Shown piece by piece: positions 1-11,645 of a stretch of 64,000 nucleotides of DNA. The position numbers were made by a program, and so were the translations under genes. Source of the DNA: Flammula alnicola. Taxonomy: Eukaryota > Basidiomycota > Agaricomycetes > Agaricales > Strophariaceae. The notes beneath the pieces are model-generated. The model saw only the letters and a program-made list of their open reading frames with translations. It did no database searches and was not told the origin of the DNA. The stretch is taken from the NCBI GenBank assembly GCA_015499995.1, contig JADNRV010000063.1, positions 124,001-188,000 of the forward strand, given 5' to 3'. Positions within the stretch are counted from its first letter, which is position 1. Each line of letters starts with the position of its first letter.

Positions 1-90
1 TCAGTGTGTTGGATTTCAGAGCTAAGTGGTATGGAGCTATGGCTAGCCCACTGGATGATCCCAACTCCCCATCTCTGTCTCTTGAGCCCC

Positions 91-545
91 TGCCTCCATA
101 CTATCTCGATGGCCCTCCACCATCAATTCTCATGTGCAAGTCTTATGTGATGATGTTTGACCATGTCTGGGCATGAGCAATGACATTGGAGGGTCGCAGA
201 GGGGTTATCATAACTGGTCAGCCAGGCACTGGTGTGTACTTACTTGCCCACCTTCACTATCATGAAACTTGAAGATAAATCATGTTGGAAGGCAAGACTG
301 TGTTCCAATACTACCTCCTTGTTCAGCTTCTGCAGCACAAACAAGTCGTGCTCTTCTCCCCGGATGGCAAACAGGTGTATCTCTTTTACCATGATAATGT
401 CTATAGAGTTGGCATGGTGGCGCTTGCTGATGTGCAACCAGAACTAGGACTCCCAAAACCTGCCATACAACCAGGAGTACAACCAGGAGTACAACTCCCA
501 CCATTGTCTTCGAAGGTCTTCATCTGGTCATTGTTTGATATCTGA
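91..545 (+). pseudogene. P-loop NTPase-like gene remnant
   Basis: A Walker A motif (GQPGTGKT) is assembled across a 60-bp intron at 232-291 (GT...AAG). After it comes VFQYYLLVQLLQHKQVVLFS, then a DGKQVYLFY stretch typical of a basidiomycete P-loop family that I know only as hypothetical proteins. The reading frame before the motif meets a TGA near position 176, and the protein stops soon after a SLFDI segment near 540. The normal domain is much longer, so this is a fragment. It lies in transposon-rich DNA at the window edge, so more of the gene could lie to the left, although the visible upstream frame is not open. The function of the family is unknown to me; the P-loop implies nucleotide binding. 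Confidence 0.5.
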
Positions 546-596
546 AGGCAGGATGACTGTTGTTTAGGTTGCTGAGCATGTAGCGGGTCTCTCAAT

Positions 597-790
597 GCCA
601 CGATGACATGACAATGGATGACATGACCACAGATGACACAACCACAGATGACATGATGATGCGACCATGGATGATGTGACGATGTGACCACAGATGACTG
701 ATGACTGATGATGCACCTGATGATGTGGCAATCAATGAGATGACTGATAAGGCGACAATGAACATGATGACAAGGTGATGATGAATGTGG
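597..790. repeat. Degenerate GATGACATGACCACA tandem repeat
   Basis: Repeated GATGACATGACCACA, GATGATG and GATGTGAC units run through this stretch with many substitutions. It is low-complexity and explains the overlapping open frames on both strands. No gene is called here. Confidence 0.6.
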
Positions 791-1089
791 TGATGAGAGG
801 AGCATGTAGACAAGCCTGTAGATGTGCGGCCCTGTTGCCAATGCCAATGCCAGTGATGACAATGATGCTGCAGCCACAGGAGGGCTGGCCTAATACTGCA
901 AAGGTTGAGGATGAGGCAGTGCATGAAGGCACCTGGTACATTGAAAACGGGCAGCAGGGCATTCCTGCTGCTTGTTTTCTTGCATTTTCACTCCTCTGTC
1001 TTGCCACTGTTTTTTAGTAGTATACCATGTAATTAATAGTATTCTCCCCACATAGTACATTGCTATATAAGTGCTTGATTTATGTTAAT

Positions 1090-1225
1090 TTCTCTCTGGA
1101 GTCCACTGGAATTCCCTCTGATTCCACAGGAATTTTATCATTCTATGTGGATTCCATAACCATTCTATGTGGATTCCCTCCTATTTTACGTGGAATCAGT
1201 GGGGGAGTGAAAAGTACTCTAATAT
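1090..1225. mobile_element. hAT-type non-autonomous element end(s)
   Basis: GGAATTCC and TGTGGATTCC repeats end on the right with CACTGATTCC/GGAGTGAAAAGTACTC. On the opposite strand the right end reads GAGTACTTTTCACTCC, matching the terminal sequence of the better-defined element at 10689-11645. No target-site duplication could be assigned, so this may be a short or internally deleted copy. Confidence 0.45.
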
Positions 1226-1283
1226 TGCTGCAGAGCATGTTGGCTCCTGATACATTGCTAAACCTATTGTCTCCATAGTCCAA

Positions 1284-2830
1284 ATGCCCGCTGGGATGCC
1301 TTTTGCCTTTCGACTTAACTCCAATAACAACTGTGTACACACAGTTGCCTGCCTCCAAATGTTAGAGTCACTGCATCCCTATGCCAATTACCCTCAAATC
1401 GAAGCTGCAGCTGTGCGATTGGCCAAATTGACTTGGGGATGTCCTGCATACAGGAATACTCCTGTGATTTCCCTGATTTATGAATTAGAAGGACTCAAAG
1501 AGAACAATTGCTCTGGAGCTCGAGCAGGCTGGAAGAAAGAAGCTGGTGACGGATCCTACAACCTCAGCTCCACCATCATAAAAGGTGATGGGAAGGGTAC
1601 CATTCTCCCCGCAATACAAATAAGCACTCCCCAAGCATCCTCCCAAATCCTGGCCATCCTGCAGACACTTCATGAATTGCGATGGTTGATTATGCCCAAA
1701 TGCATTCAATGTTTCAAAATGGAAATCACAGATTTTCATTCTGAGTGGAACAATGTTGGCAGCTTTGGTGGTCTAGAGCCAAATGCAATATCCGTGCAAA
1801 TGAATATCTCATCTTTAGGCTCTACCTTGCGCAAGGCTATTGGTGAGATCCAGGGTCAGTGGCATGTTGACCAATCAGACAATTACACCAATTGGATGCT
1901 CCTAACACTGCTACTGTGCATTGGTCCAGGTAAGTCTGCAAAAATATTTCTTAGGCATGTTTTGGAATAATCAATATAATAGATGAAGACCCCAGTCCTT
2001 TTTGCTTAGCCCATGCAGGCCTTTATGTGCGAGAGCTCAACTGCTGGATTCTCTGGATCATGTTCAATGGAACAGATATTCACTCTGGCTATTCACCATC
2101 AGAGGACCCTGAAGCGCATGATGACTGGATCTGCACTGTTCTTGAGCCAGCTTGGAACATGTCAGGTAAAAAGGCGCAGGCAGCATTTTTTGCCTACACT
2201 GGTGATCTGGTGAGCAATCGAGCTGGATCAATGAATATGACACTGTTCTTGGGATTTAGAACTTACAGGATGCAGACACAGACTCAAGCCAAACACAAGA
2301 ACTTTGCCATGCATGGTCAAGTTGCACTGGGTGGGTGCAAGGCTCATGCTAATCGAATGGGCCGGGAGGCCCTTAGCCTTTTTTTCAACACACTTCAAAC
2401 TTGCAATCTTATCATCAACCTTGATCCCTCTGAATTGCTACAGCATATTGCCTTTCAGGATGAGGAATCTAAATCTCTCCTCAAGCTTGAGCCTCTTCAT
2501 TAAAATCCAGCTCAGGATGAAGATTCTATTTGGCAATGTCTCAGTTGGTATGCCTGGCATGAAAGAGAATGGAGTGAGATGTATCTTGGTATCACTAAGG
2601 CATTGCTCAAGCAACACCAGCAAACCAGCATCCTAGAAAAAACCCTTGATACCCCTCTCCAGCTGACATTGGGCATGGTATGGCTAAATGCTCCTGAGCT
2701 GCCATTGACAGAGGCTGATTCTTCCTTGGAGATAACCAAAGTTTTTGGACTTGTCTCTGGGCCTCAAAATGATATGGTGAATATAATTTTCATGACCTTA
2801 ACTTTGAACTTTCTAACCACCAAGATCTAG
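1284..2830 (+). pseudogene. Transposon-associated protein gene, decayed, 5' part
   Basis: One open frame (1284-1928) is joined by a plausible intron (1929 to about 2015; GTAAGT...TGCAG) to a second frame that runs to 2830 and is broken only by a TAA at 2501-2503. The joined sequence includes the hallmarks DQSDNYTNWMLLTLLLCIG, GLYVRELNCWI, FNGTDIHSGYSP and WYAWHEREWSEM, plus a GCKAHANRMGREA segment. I recognise the pattern as a recurrent hypothetical protein in Agaricomycete repeats but cannot name a Pfam family with certainty. It continues into the chromodomain segment downstream. The in-frame stop and the surrounding repeats suggest a dead copy. Its role is unknown; a part in transposition is inferred from context only. 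Confidence 0.45.
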
Positions 2831-3330
2831 CTGAGTTACCAGGTTGAATTGCAAACTGGTGAAATCATTAAGATTGATTAGAACTTTCCTTGGTATGTTT
2901 AATTTCTCAAATCAACAGTCCATCTGACATGGTCTAAGCTAAGATTTGCTAGCCTGCAGGGCAACCAGATAGTCGTCAGCTGGATGAAGAGCTAGATTAA
3001 AAATCTGCTTGACCCTCAGCATCTTCTAACACATGACACAGGTGCACATCAATCACCATCTGGGAATAAGCTGGCTGGTGTTGATGGTTCTTTGAGTCCA
3101 GTTATATTGCTTGGCCAGCCCCAAGTGGTGCCAACTTGCATCAATGACTCTGGACCAGTCCTATCGCCTGTCCAGTCATGGACCCCTGGTCCGGTAAATG
3201 TAACAATGCAAAGCAAGATAAAAAAAAAACAGGTAAAACAAGAAAGAGCGAGGAACTAGCAAACAGTCCCTCTCCTGCCTCAGTTCTGGGAAAATGAAAG
3301 CTATCCAATATTGAGGAACAAGCAAAGGAG

Positions 3331-3955
3331 GACAAGGAGTATAAAGTTAAGGAGATTACAGGTCACAGGTTTCTGTTGCAGGTATGTAAAGTGATTCAAT
3401 ATTCCCCAATTCCTGATCTCTGTCAAGGATCAACTTGTATTTGAAATGAAGTGGAAAGGATATTCTGCAACAATATGGGAGCCAGCAGAAGAATTACAGT
3501 ATGTAGCTTGCCCTCCAATGGCTGGTGTTTGCTAACCATCATCTAGAAACTGCCTTGAACTCCTCACAGATTAATAACAATCTTGACTATGCACCTTCTG
3601 TGGACTTAGATGCTCAGACAGAGCCTGCTAAAACCAAGCAGTGGCTCTCGGAGCCTGTCCAGTTGTTAAGCTATATTCAGCATGTCGATGAGCTTCTGGA
3701 TTCAAAGTCTCTCTTATTGGAGATAAAGGGATTGCAACTCATATATCGTGCTAATGCAAGATCACTCAACAAGTCTTATTATGCCATAGCTAGCTCACCT
3801 TCAGACATCATTGAGCTGTGGTTCAATCAAACGCAGAGCACCCAGTTGCTTTCTAGCATGCTTCCTGATAATATATGTGATTCGCACCAAGCAGCAGGAT
3901 GGATAGCTCTTCGAGCGCCATGGCTAACCCCTCAAATCCATATGGGATTTGAATG
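3331..3955 (+). pseudogene. Chromodomain-containing 3' part of the element gene
   Basis: EYKVKEITGHRFLLQ at 3337-3381 is joined by a 46-bp intron (3382-3427, GTATGT...AAG) to DQLVFEMKWKGYSATIWEPA and EEL. This gives the chromodomain signature, with the aromatic cage suggested by Y, the W of MKWKGY and the W of IWEP. A further intron (about 3500-3570) leads to an open stretch ending at 3955 that I do not recognise (LSYIQHVDELLDSKS region). Chromodomains in fungal mobile elements usually target integration to modified histones. Here the domain lies downstream of the 1284-2830 frame on the same strand and was probably part of the same protein. Confidence 0.5.
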
Positions 3956-4146
3956 ATCATGATTTAAATTCATGTAAACTTCTTCTTGACACAGATCATG
4001 ATGATGGAGTACATATGAATACCAACTACTAAGTGGCAAGGACGGACATAAGTACAATAAGGGCTACCAAGACTAATAGAGTATAACACCAATCAAGAGA
4101 TAAGATATGGGCCTGCAGATGACAAGTAATCAATGTCTCACTGCAT

Positions 4147-4858
4147 TTAGCAGCTAGGTCCTGTCATTGTGTGCTTTAATCTTTGAGATAGTGTCATTGA
4201 CCCCCTTTTCTTGACCTCTAAGAAGTTGTCATTTCTGATGATGAGCATCCACAGTGCATCAATATTCTTTTGTATAAACATATCTTTGGGATCATCCTGG
4301 ATGGAAAGCTGTGGTGGTATGAGCTTGTAAATCTGAAGGGCGGGTAGAGTGGCTTTTTGACTAAAATCACTGGAATGGACAGAATGCAATGAGCTCTACA
4401 GGGATTGGGGTAAAAGGTGGTGTTAGAAGTCCCCAATGCAAGACAGTAGAGGACATACCCATGCCCAGATCAAAATCTTCCAGCAAGCTTTCAATAACAA
4501 AAACTGTAGGGTTCTCCTCAATAATGGAGCCCCTGGCATTATCATCTTCAATGAAGTCCTGCATGTATCTTGAAGGGCGACGTCCATGAGACCTTTCCTT
4601 GCATCAGCAAGTAGAATGTTAGAGATAACAAGTTCAAACTGTTCTCATCAGTGCATAGCTAGGAAGAGCTGTTAGGACACACACTACATTTCTGGTGGGG
4701 GCTTCAGGTCCAACCTTGATGCCCTCAAGCAACACTGTGAGGGTGGCTTCATCTTGGGCCTCTTCAGCAGGGATGCAAGGCTTGTTGGGAGCCTCGTCAT
4801 CAGCCTGATCTTCAGGGGCCTGGTTGTGGTCACCAAGTTCAGCTACTAGGTCTTCCAA
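4147..4858 (-). pseudogene. Unrecognised minus-strand gene remnant
   Basis: Three minus-strand open stretches follow one another: 4858-4634 (acidic, EDLVAELGDHNQAPEDQADD), about 4590-4440 (YMQDFIEDDNARGSIIEE) and 4389-4147 (LQIYKLIPPQLSIQDD). GT-AG boundaries can be proposed between them, but the phases do not close (a GTATGT donor near 4455 does not restore the third frame). Composition and length look protein-like rather than random. I do not recognise the protein, and it sits among element remnants. Confidence 0.3.
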
Positions 4859-4859
4859 G

Positions 4860-7585
4860 GCTTATTCGGCAAAATTTGAGGTTTGTAGCCAAAGAAAAAG
4901 ACAAAAAGTCCACTGCTGAGCATGGTATTGGGTCTGTGGGCAAATATAAACTACTGAATCAATGGGGGAAGGAAAGATGCACAGACCCTTTTCAGTTTTG
5001 AGCTTGATCATCCTGGGGACTCACCTTGAGTAGGGGTGCTTGCATGGTGATGACAATGCCTAAGATGAATCATCTCATGAGGTCCATTATATATGGGTAG
5101 AGGAGGTTCTCCTTTCATTGGTGGGAGTTGACTTGGCTGAAGTGGGTTTCTCTTTCAATCTAATGAGATTTAAGTAGACCAAACTTTTTTTGATAACTGT
5201 GCAGCTTCTAACATGCTTCGAAGTTGGTAATGTGTTGTTTATAACTCAGAGATTCAGATCTATGTCTCTGTGACTTCAATGAGATGAAGATCAGAATTGC
5301 TATTTAATCTTGATTCGGGTGGTAATTCAATGGTCCGGACTGGGTGCTTACTTGGCCAGATGAGATTATGTGAAGGTACAACAGAACTCAATGCTGACCT
5401 TGTACTGAGGCATAGAACAAGGCAAGAACATGTAGAATACAATCCAAATCTATTCCTCTACCTGATGAGACCCCATGATTTTTTGAGATTGGGCATGTTT
5501 TAGCTAGCGCTTGGCCTCTGTAGATAAATTGGTCCAATTTACATGGCATTGTTTAGACCTTGATGAGATCTGAGATGTTCTATGCCTTTTATGCATAGTT
5601 ATATTCTCATCATATCTTATTCAAGACCCCATTGGAGTTCCAGAGATAGAATTGACATTACCAACAATTTCCACAGGACTCGCTCAACTTTGAACTTTCT
5701 TGAACAAGACCGGAGTCACAGCTCGCAAGATAATTAATTATAAGTAGATATCATGATATACTACAAAAAACATATTGAATGTTTTATATTGGCTGAAGGA
5801 TAATTACTTACTGTAGGTGCATCCACATGCCACTGGGGAATGGTGCCTGAGGTCCTTGATGACCTAACTTTCTTTTCCACTGCTCAGTTCGAAAAGGATG
5901 AAAAGAAGGTACAGATAGCCTATCAAAAAGCTCAAGCAAACTTTCTGTTGAATTGTACAGGTTACACAAACTTTGAGTCTGGTTGGAATGTGTCTTCTTT
6001 CGAGCGCCAATTTCTCAAGTATGAATGAAATCCATTTCTGTGCAAACCCCACATGAACCCAAAGTGATGTTCTGTCTGATGGCCCAGCGATGGCCAACAT
6101 CAAAATTTCAATCTGCAACATGTACATATGCACATGTAAAGTGGAGGAAGCTGTGACTATGGTGACACTGGTGCAACTTTAGTGGATCTATCATTTCATC
6201 ACTAAACTTCACAGATGACTCTGGATCACCGCTTTCATCCTTAATGGCGATCATGCAAGAAAATTAAGGATGTAGTGCATATCCAGTAGAACATCTGATA
6301 TCATAATTTAGTTGTTTTCTGAGTCCATTCATATCGGTAAGAGTAAATGAGGAAAATGACAGATAGTTGTCCATCTTAGGCTCTTTTAAGCCTCAAGGCA
6401 GCACTCGGACACTTTGACCTTTAAGCCTGGACATTAACTTAAGTAGAATGTGGCTCAGGAAAAAAGTTCCCAGCTGTTGATGCCTGCTAGTCACGCAACT
6501 TGATTCTGTGAATCAGGAATTTGCAATTGAGGAGCTGATCTGCGACCTTGACTTCTAGCCTAGCTGAAGTATCACTGTGAGCTTAATTTTATCAAGCAGC
6601 ACTGGGGTATGGCGAAGCTCTGATATAGGATAAGTCTGAAGATGTCAGACATTGCAGCGATGTTGGAAAATGTCAAGCAGGCTGTCATAGTGACATTCTC
6701 TAATTCACTGCTCCATTCATCAATGTCTATGGGCAGGTCTATGGGCAGGTCTAATGGAACATTACCTCAGGAAATGGTTACAAAACTGAAGAATGAACAC
6801 CAGGAGAAGTAGTTGACTTACCAAAGCTCAAGGATGCACAGGAGGGTTTAAAGAGGTCAATCAGTTTGAAATTGAGTCAGGCAATATCAAGGATGTGGGG
6901 AAAGTCATTGTTAATTGACTTACTGATTGCCGCTGGAGCATCCTCTATGACAAATAGTGGCACTTTCATTGGCCCTGCAGTGGCGGGTGGCTGATCTGGA
7001 GGGGCAGCAGGTTGTTGGATGCTTCCATAAGCAAGCAACACATTAAACTGTTTGGCAGCCTGAGTCAGCGTGATATGGGCGGTGACAGGCTGGCATTGCT
7101 GCTGGCGATGGTGGAATCAGAGGTAGAGTGGTGTAAGAAGTGCCACTACCAGTGGCACAAGGTCGGAACAGCATTTTCAAAAGAAAGCGACTACAAGAGT
7201 CAATCAGGAATGCATTTCATGCTTTACTTACTTTGACGGCTTTTTTACTTTAAAAAAGGAGTGAACTAATGAAGTGCAAAAAGTGGTAAAGCTAGCTACC
7301 TAAGTTTATGACCAAAATCTAACTGAACTAAGAGAATTTCATGGGCATGGTGCCATACATTCAACATCATAATATCTGATATATATGCACAACTTTCTAA
7401 TCTTTTGTCTGATCTGATTCCTGAAGAATAAATGTAGATACTGCACTACCATTTCAACAGAGGTCAGGCATCAGGCATCAGTGATGCTGACGGACCCAAC
7501 AGCTTCAAGCTGTATTCTTCAATGGTTCAAATGCAATTTCAGAACATGCCATTCTTGCCTTTTTCCCTCCAACCATAGGCTCAAC
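4860..7585. other. AT-rich decayed repeat DNA without a supported gene
   Basis: Only short open frames occur (for example 5840-6028 and 7012-7236), with no recognisable domain and no coherent splice structure. The composition matches the flanking transposon remnants. I see nothing else here. Confidence 0.5.
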
Positions 7586-7982
7586 TAGGGAACTGCATGG
7601 GTATCGCTGTGGGTTACGTGGGTTTTTCGATGTCTAGCACATAGTATTTGTCAATACAAATTTTTTGCAATTTTTTTTATGCAAAACGGTTGAAAACTGA
7701 CTGAGTTATGCATTTTTTAAGTTTGGTACTCATAGGTCCGAAATTGATGTCACACGGGCCACGGGTAAGTGTCACGGGTATTTGTGACACCCGTGACACT
7801 TACCCGTGGCCCGTGTGACATCAATTTCGGACCTATGAGTACCAAACTTAAAAAATGCATAACTCAGTCAGTTTTCAACCGTTTTGCATAAAAAAAATTG
7901 CAAAAAATTTGTATTGACAAATACTATGTGCTAGACATCGAAAAACCCGCGTAACCCACAGCAATACCCATGCAGTTCCCTA
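7586..7982. mobile_element. Palindromic hAT-type MITE, 397 bp
   Basis: Two 194-bp arms (7586-7779 and 7789-7982) are inverted copies with only two mismatches that I can find, separated by a 9-bp spacer (ATTTGTGAC). The ends read TAGGGAACTGCATGGGTAT and its complement. An 8-bp direct repeat GGCTCAAC flanks the element (7578-7585 and 7983-7990). TAGGG ends plus an 8-bp duplication are typical of the hAT superfamily. There is no coding capacity, so it would need a transposase in trans. The near-identity of the arms suggests recent insertion or arm homogenisation, and the DNA could form a long cruciform or hairpin RNA. Confidence 0.85.
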
Positions 7983-8239
7983 GGCTCAACACTCTGTAGT
8001 TACTCTCAAGAACACCTCTGTACCATCAGCCAGAAGATGGAGCAAGAGTACCAATCAAAAGTTGCTGTGGCCAAGCACAGCTCTAAGTAGGTGGTATAAT
8101 TCCAGCAGATTTGATGATGTCATTCACAGGCATTCTGTTGATTAGGATTTCTCTTGAGGTCTGACCTCCCAGGCTTATTATTCAATTTTTTTTGGCTGAC
8201 CTCTGATGTAGGGTTCAGAACTTAGCATCCGCATCGCCA

Positions 8240-9058
8240 CAGAGCCTAGACGCTCACCCATCAGTGGCATTCCTGATGAAATTATGTTGGACATTTTCAT
8301 CCTCATTCAAACCCAACTCATGAAGGACCTCGATGCCTTTCCATCAAAATTTGAAAACAACAAGGCCCCTTGGTTTCAATGCATTCACATTCTTGCACAC
8401 ATCTGCAGTCACTGGCAAAAGATTGCCATGTCGTCCCCATTGCTGTGGTGAACCATTTATGTGAAATCACTGCTTTGGGGGGATAGTGACCTGGCCATAC
8501 AGTCTTTAGCATGCTCCGAGTCGCTGTCCGTGCACGTGGTCTGCTCGCTGACCTGGACCAGTGCCAGTGATGTGAAGGGGAATGGAATACATGGATTCTT
8601 TGATGTGCTTCAAGAGAATTCTGTGCGGTTAGAAGAGCTCCATGTTGGAGGTGTGGTGCTCGACCCCCAGCACTGAAAAAACTCTGCCTTGGCATATCTA
8701 TGCTGCAGATTCCATTCCAGCTTGGGGAGAGATTGACCCATCTTGCCATCGAAGGTAACATCTACACTTTGGATCTGGATGACACCCTGGATATTCTCAG
8801 AAAGACACCTGTACTGGAGGTGCTTGTCTTTGGCCATTGGTCAAACCCAAAAATTCTTGCTGAGGGCACAACATGTGAGAACATATGGCAGGCTGACGAG
8901 AATAGACAGCAAGGCACTCTGAAACTTCCCCACATAAAAACGATATCATTTGGGACAGAAGAAGCTTATTTCTGCTCTCTGTTTCTTCTATACAATGCTG
9001 CCCCCCCATCCTCTGCAACAATAAAGTGGCACCAGAGGAATACCTTGCCAAAGTTAGG
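8240..9058 (+). pseudogene. F-box protein pseudogene
   Basis: The start reads SPISGIPDEIMLDIFILIQ and continues to HICSHWQKIAMSSPLLW, a good match to the F-box-like domain of basidiomycete proteins (PxEIL.IF ... CrhWr.ia.stP.LW). It is followed by leucine-rich stretches (LEELHVGG, LTHLAIEG, LEVLVFGHW). Such proteins recruit substrates to SCF ubiquitin ligases. The frame is broken by TGA at 8449-8451, right after SPLLW, and by an apparent one-base loss in the C run near 8661-8665. The 3' end is cut by the terminus of a hAT-type element at 9059. With three lesions this copy is very probably inactive. Confidence 0.6.
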
Positions 9059-9310
9059 CAGTACTTTGCTGTGCCCCACCTATTCCAGTAGGAATGACTG
9101 GAATCCAGTGGAATAAGACTGGAATCCAATGGAATAGACCAGATTCTAGTGGAATGAGACCAGAATAGACCATATTCCAGTGGAATGAGACTGGAATAGA
9201 CCAGAATGGGACTGGAATCTACTAGAATAGACTGAAATATATTGTATTTTGATTCAATTTAGATGTCACATGTCACAGGCCCCTGAATTTGTCAAAAAAA
9301 GTCACGTGAA
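9059..9310. mobile_element. End of a hAT-type non-autonomous element
   Basis: The terminus CAGTACTTTGCTGTGCCCC is followed by about ten GGAATAGACTGGAATCC-like repeats. The same terminus and the same sub-terminal region (ATTTAGATGTCACATGTC... on this strand) occur in inverse orientation at 13670-13927. Only one end is evident, so this copy is truncated or its other end has decayed. It is inserted in the F-box pseudogene. Confidence 0.6.
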
Positions 9311-9375
9311 TTTGTGGCAAAAGTCGATGTCAGGGTCCGGATAGCATGGGCCGTAATCTTTCGGGTGAGAAAAAA

Positions 9376-9419
9376 TGCAATGCTTTTGCCACACGTGATT
9401 TTGTGGCAAAAGCATTGCA
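9376..9419. repeat. Perfect 18-bp inverted repeat (hairpin)
   Basis: TGCAATGCTTTTGCCACA (9376-9393) is followed by an 8-base loop and its exact complement (9402-9419). It lies just downstream of the hAT-type element end. Its role is unknown. Confidence 0.7.
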
Positions 9420-9477
9420 CATTGATCACTCTGATTTGGCGAGTACCCGTGTGAAGCATGCTCGTTAGTTGATCTAT

Positions 9478-10205
9478 AAATGGACTGATCTATAAAGTAA
9501 AGGAAGGATGTATAAAATCACAGAGCAATGTATAAAGTCATTGGACTGATGTATAAAGTGATGGAGGGATATATGAAGAAGCGAAGGGATGTATAAACCT
9601 ACGGACTGATGTATGAAGGAACAGAACAATGTATAAAGCAACAGACAGATATATAAAGGAGCGAAGGATGTATAAAGAAAAAAATCGAAGTATAAAGCAA
9701 TGGAGGGATGTATACAGCAAAGGAGGGATATATAAAGGAGCAGAGGGATGTATAAAGTAAAGGAGCAGAGGGATGTATAAAGTAAAGGACCGATGTATAA
9801 AGTGAGGGATGGTTATATAAAGGAGAGGAGGGATGTACAAAGTAATGGGCCGATGTATAAAGCAATAGAGGGATGTATAAAGTGAAGGAGGGAAATATAA
9901 AGGTAGGATAGATGTATAAAGAGATGGTGTGGCTGTGCTGGCAACCTGTGCCAGCAGAGTCCGAACCCTGTAGCACACATTCCCATGTCGTAGCTACGTT
10001 CACGCACCCCCCGCTTTGCCATCCTGCACCTGCCGACCCAGCTCGACTGCACCCCGAGGGTGTCTAGGACCCCTCCAATGGAGGGAAATATAAAGGTAGG
10101 GTATAAAGAGATGGAGAGATATATAAAGGTGAGCGGGGATTTATAAAGCAAAGGATCAATGTATAAAGCAAGTGATGTATAAACCTCAGGAGTGATGTAT
10201 ATTAT
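9478..10205. repeat. Minisatellite of GGAGGGATGTATAAAG-like units
   Basis: More than 25 degenerate units of roughly 20-22 bp (core GATGTATAAAG) run from 9478 to about 9925. A 150-bp unique insert (9925-10075) interrupts them, and they resume to about 10205. All three minus frames stay open through much of it only because the repeat lacks stop codons in that direction; the resulting LYTSLYCFIHRP-type peptides are low-complexity. I regard it as non-coding. Confidence 0.8.
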
Positions 10206-10688
10206 ACATGGCATCTATAGTGCAGCAGCAGCAACAATGTATTTTTATAACCCTTATAATTAGTAAGCATTATCTAAAATCTATTTGCAAAAGTTAATGG
10301 GGTTTATATATTGGGCTGCCAGACTATGGTGGGATGTTGTCTATGTTAGTAGAAAAACTGCACCCTGCCCTCAGAAAGGTCCTGATCTCATCACAGTGCA
10401 TCAAAAATCCATAAATGTGTGAGTAGCTGCTGAATCATAATCTACACAGGCTAAGGCAGATCAACTCTTTCTGAGCCGCAGAAGCGGATCTACCCAGACC
10501 GATATTGTCAATACCCCTCTTCTTGATTGATTCGGGGTATCCTTCAACACCCTGTATAAGCTTCTCATCTGCACATCTTGCGCAGAGGGTTTTCCCCTTC
10601 GGGCTCTCCACACTCACTTGAAGAAGGAGGGAGCAAAGAGGATGAATTGGCATATAGGTATCAACTGCTGGAAATCAATGGAAATTGT

Positions 10689-11645
10689 GAGGTCTTTATT
10701 GTCCTCCACTGATTCCTACCGGAATCCTGCGGAATCCGGTCATTCCAGAGGAATAATTTTTGGGTCATTTTGGCTGAGAGGCCAGCCAAAATGCGAAATT
10801 TCATTCCGGAGGAATGCAGACCGGAATAAGCTGCAACCGGAATACCCAACAGGAATGGCCGGAACGGAATGGCCACCGGAATCCGGTTTTTCCAAAAAAG
10901 GAAATATGGTTATTTTTAGCAACAACGTGAAAATATCACACTATTACATAAAATGACATCAAAATAAGACTGTGGGACCTTTTTCTAATCAAGATATTTC
11001 ATATTTAGCAAGTGCAATTTTCAAAACCGCCGGCTTTGGGCGAGTTTTTTGCGTTTTTCTCGATGATGAAAGCAGCTAGTCACATGATTTTGAGATATTT
11101 GGGATTCTGGAAGCATGCTCTACAGTTACTTTTTTTGGCAAAAAGTTCCCACGGTCCCCAAAACAGACCAAATAAGGTGATTTCAGTTACCCGAGTGAGA
11201 TGACATATACATATTTGTAATCTCCTTAAAATTCTGAATCTGATGGTACCTCATTGACCCTGAATCTCTCAGAATTGGTTACGCAATCTACAAATATATT
11301 ATAGATAGATAGGGTATGTAGTCCGATGTTTTTGGTAAATTAGCAACAGTTCTCTGGTCTAATGGTTAAATGGTCTGGGATATTCGCTACTGGATTTCTT
11401 CCGGGGCTCTGGGTTCAATTTCTGAAAGATGCAAAATCTTTGAGTGATATTTTTCTCTGAGTTCTGTCTAAGTCCACCAAGTTGAAGTCCTAACCGGAAT
11501 TTTGGTCATTCCTGTGGATTCCGGTCAGGATTCCTGCGGAATTGAGTCCATTCCTGTGGATTCTGGTCCATTCCTGTGGATTCCTGTCCATTCCTCCGGA
11601 ATCCGGTCATTCCAGAAGGAATCAGTAGAGGAATGAAAAGTATTG
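10689..11645. mobile_element. hAT-type non-autonomous element, 957 bp
   Basis: An 8-bp direct repeat GAAATTGT flanks the element (10681-10688 and 11646-11653). The left end is GAGGTCTTTATTGTCC, and the right end read on the other strand is CAATACTTTTCATTCC. Both continue into ACTGATTCC and a series of CCGGAATCC-type repeats. The interior shares blocks with the element at 12823-13927, such as the segment around CGAGTTTTTTGC. No transposase frame is present. The sub-terminal GGAAT/ATTCC repeats are the likely transposase binding region. Confidence 0.65.
11349..11425 (+). other. tRNA-like Pol III box pair inside the hAT element
   Basis: TGGTCTAATGG at 11355-11365 matches the A box (TGGCNNAGTGG) at 9 of 11 positions. 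GGTTCAATTTC at 11412-11422 matches the B box (GGTTCGANTCC) at 9 of 11. The spacing is normal for a tRNA or a tRNA-derived SINE. The arms do not fold cleanly, so this is a tRNA pseudogene or SINE head, not a functional tRNA. Confidence 0.35.

Noticed and set aside
9538..10214. Three overlapping minus-strand frames of 133-146 residues
   Set aside because: They are produced by the stop-free minisatellite; the peptides are low-complexity and equal in all frames.
11349..11425. Functional tRNA gene
   Set aside because: A and B boxes are imperfect and the acceptor and T stems do not pair; treated as a tRNA-like relic.
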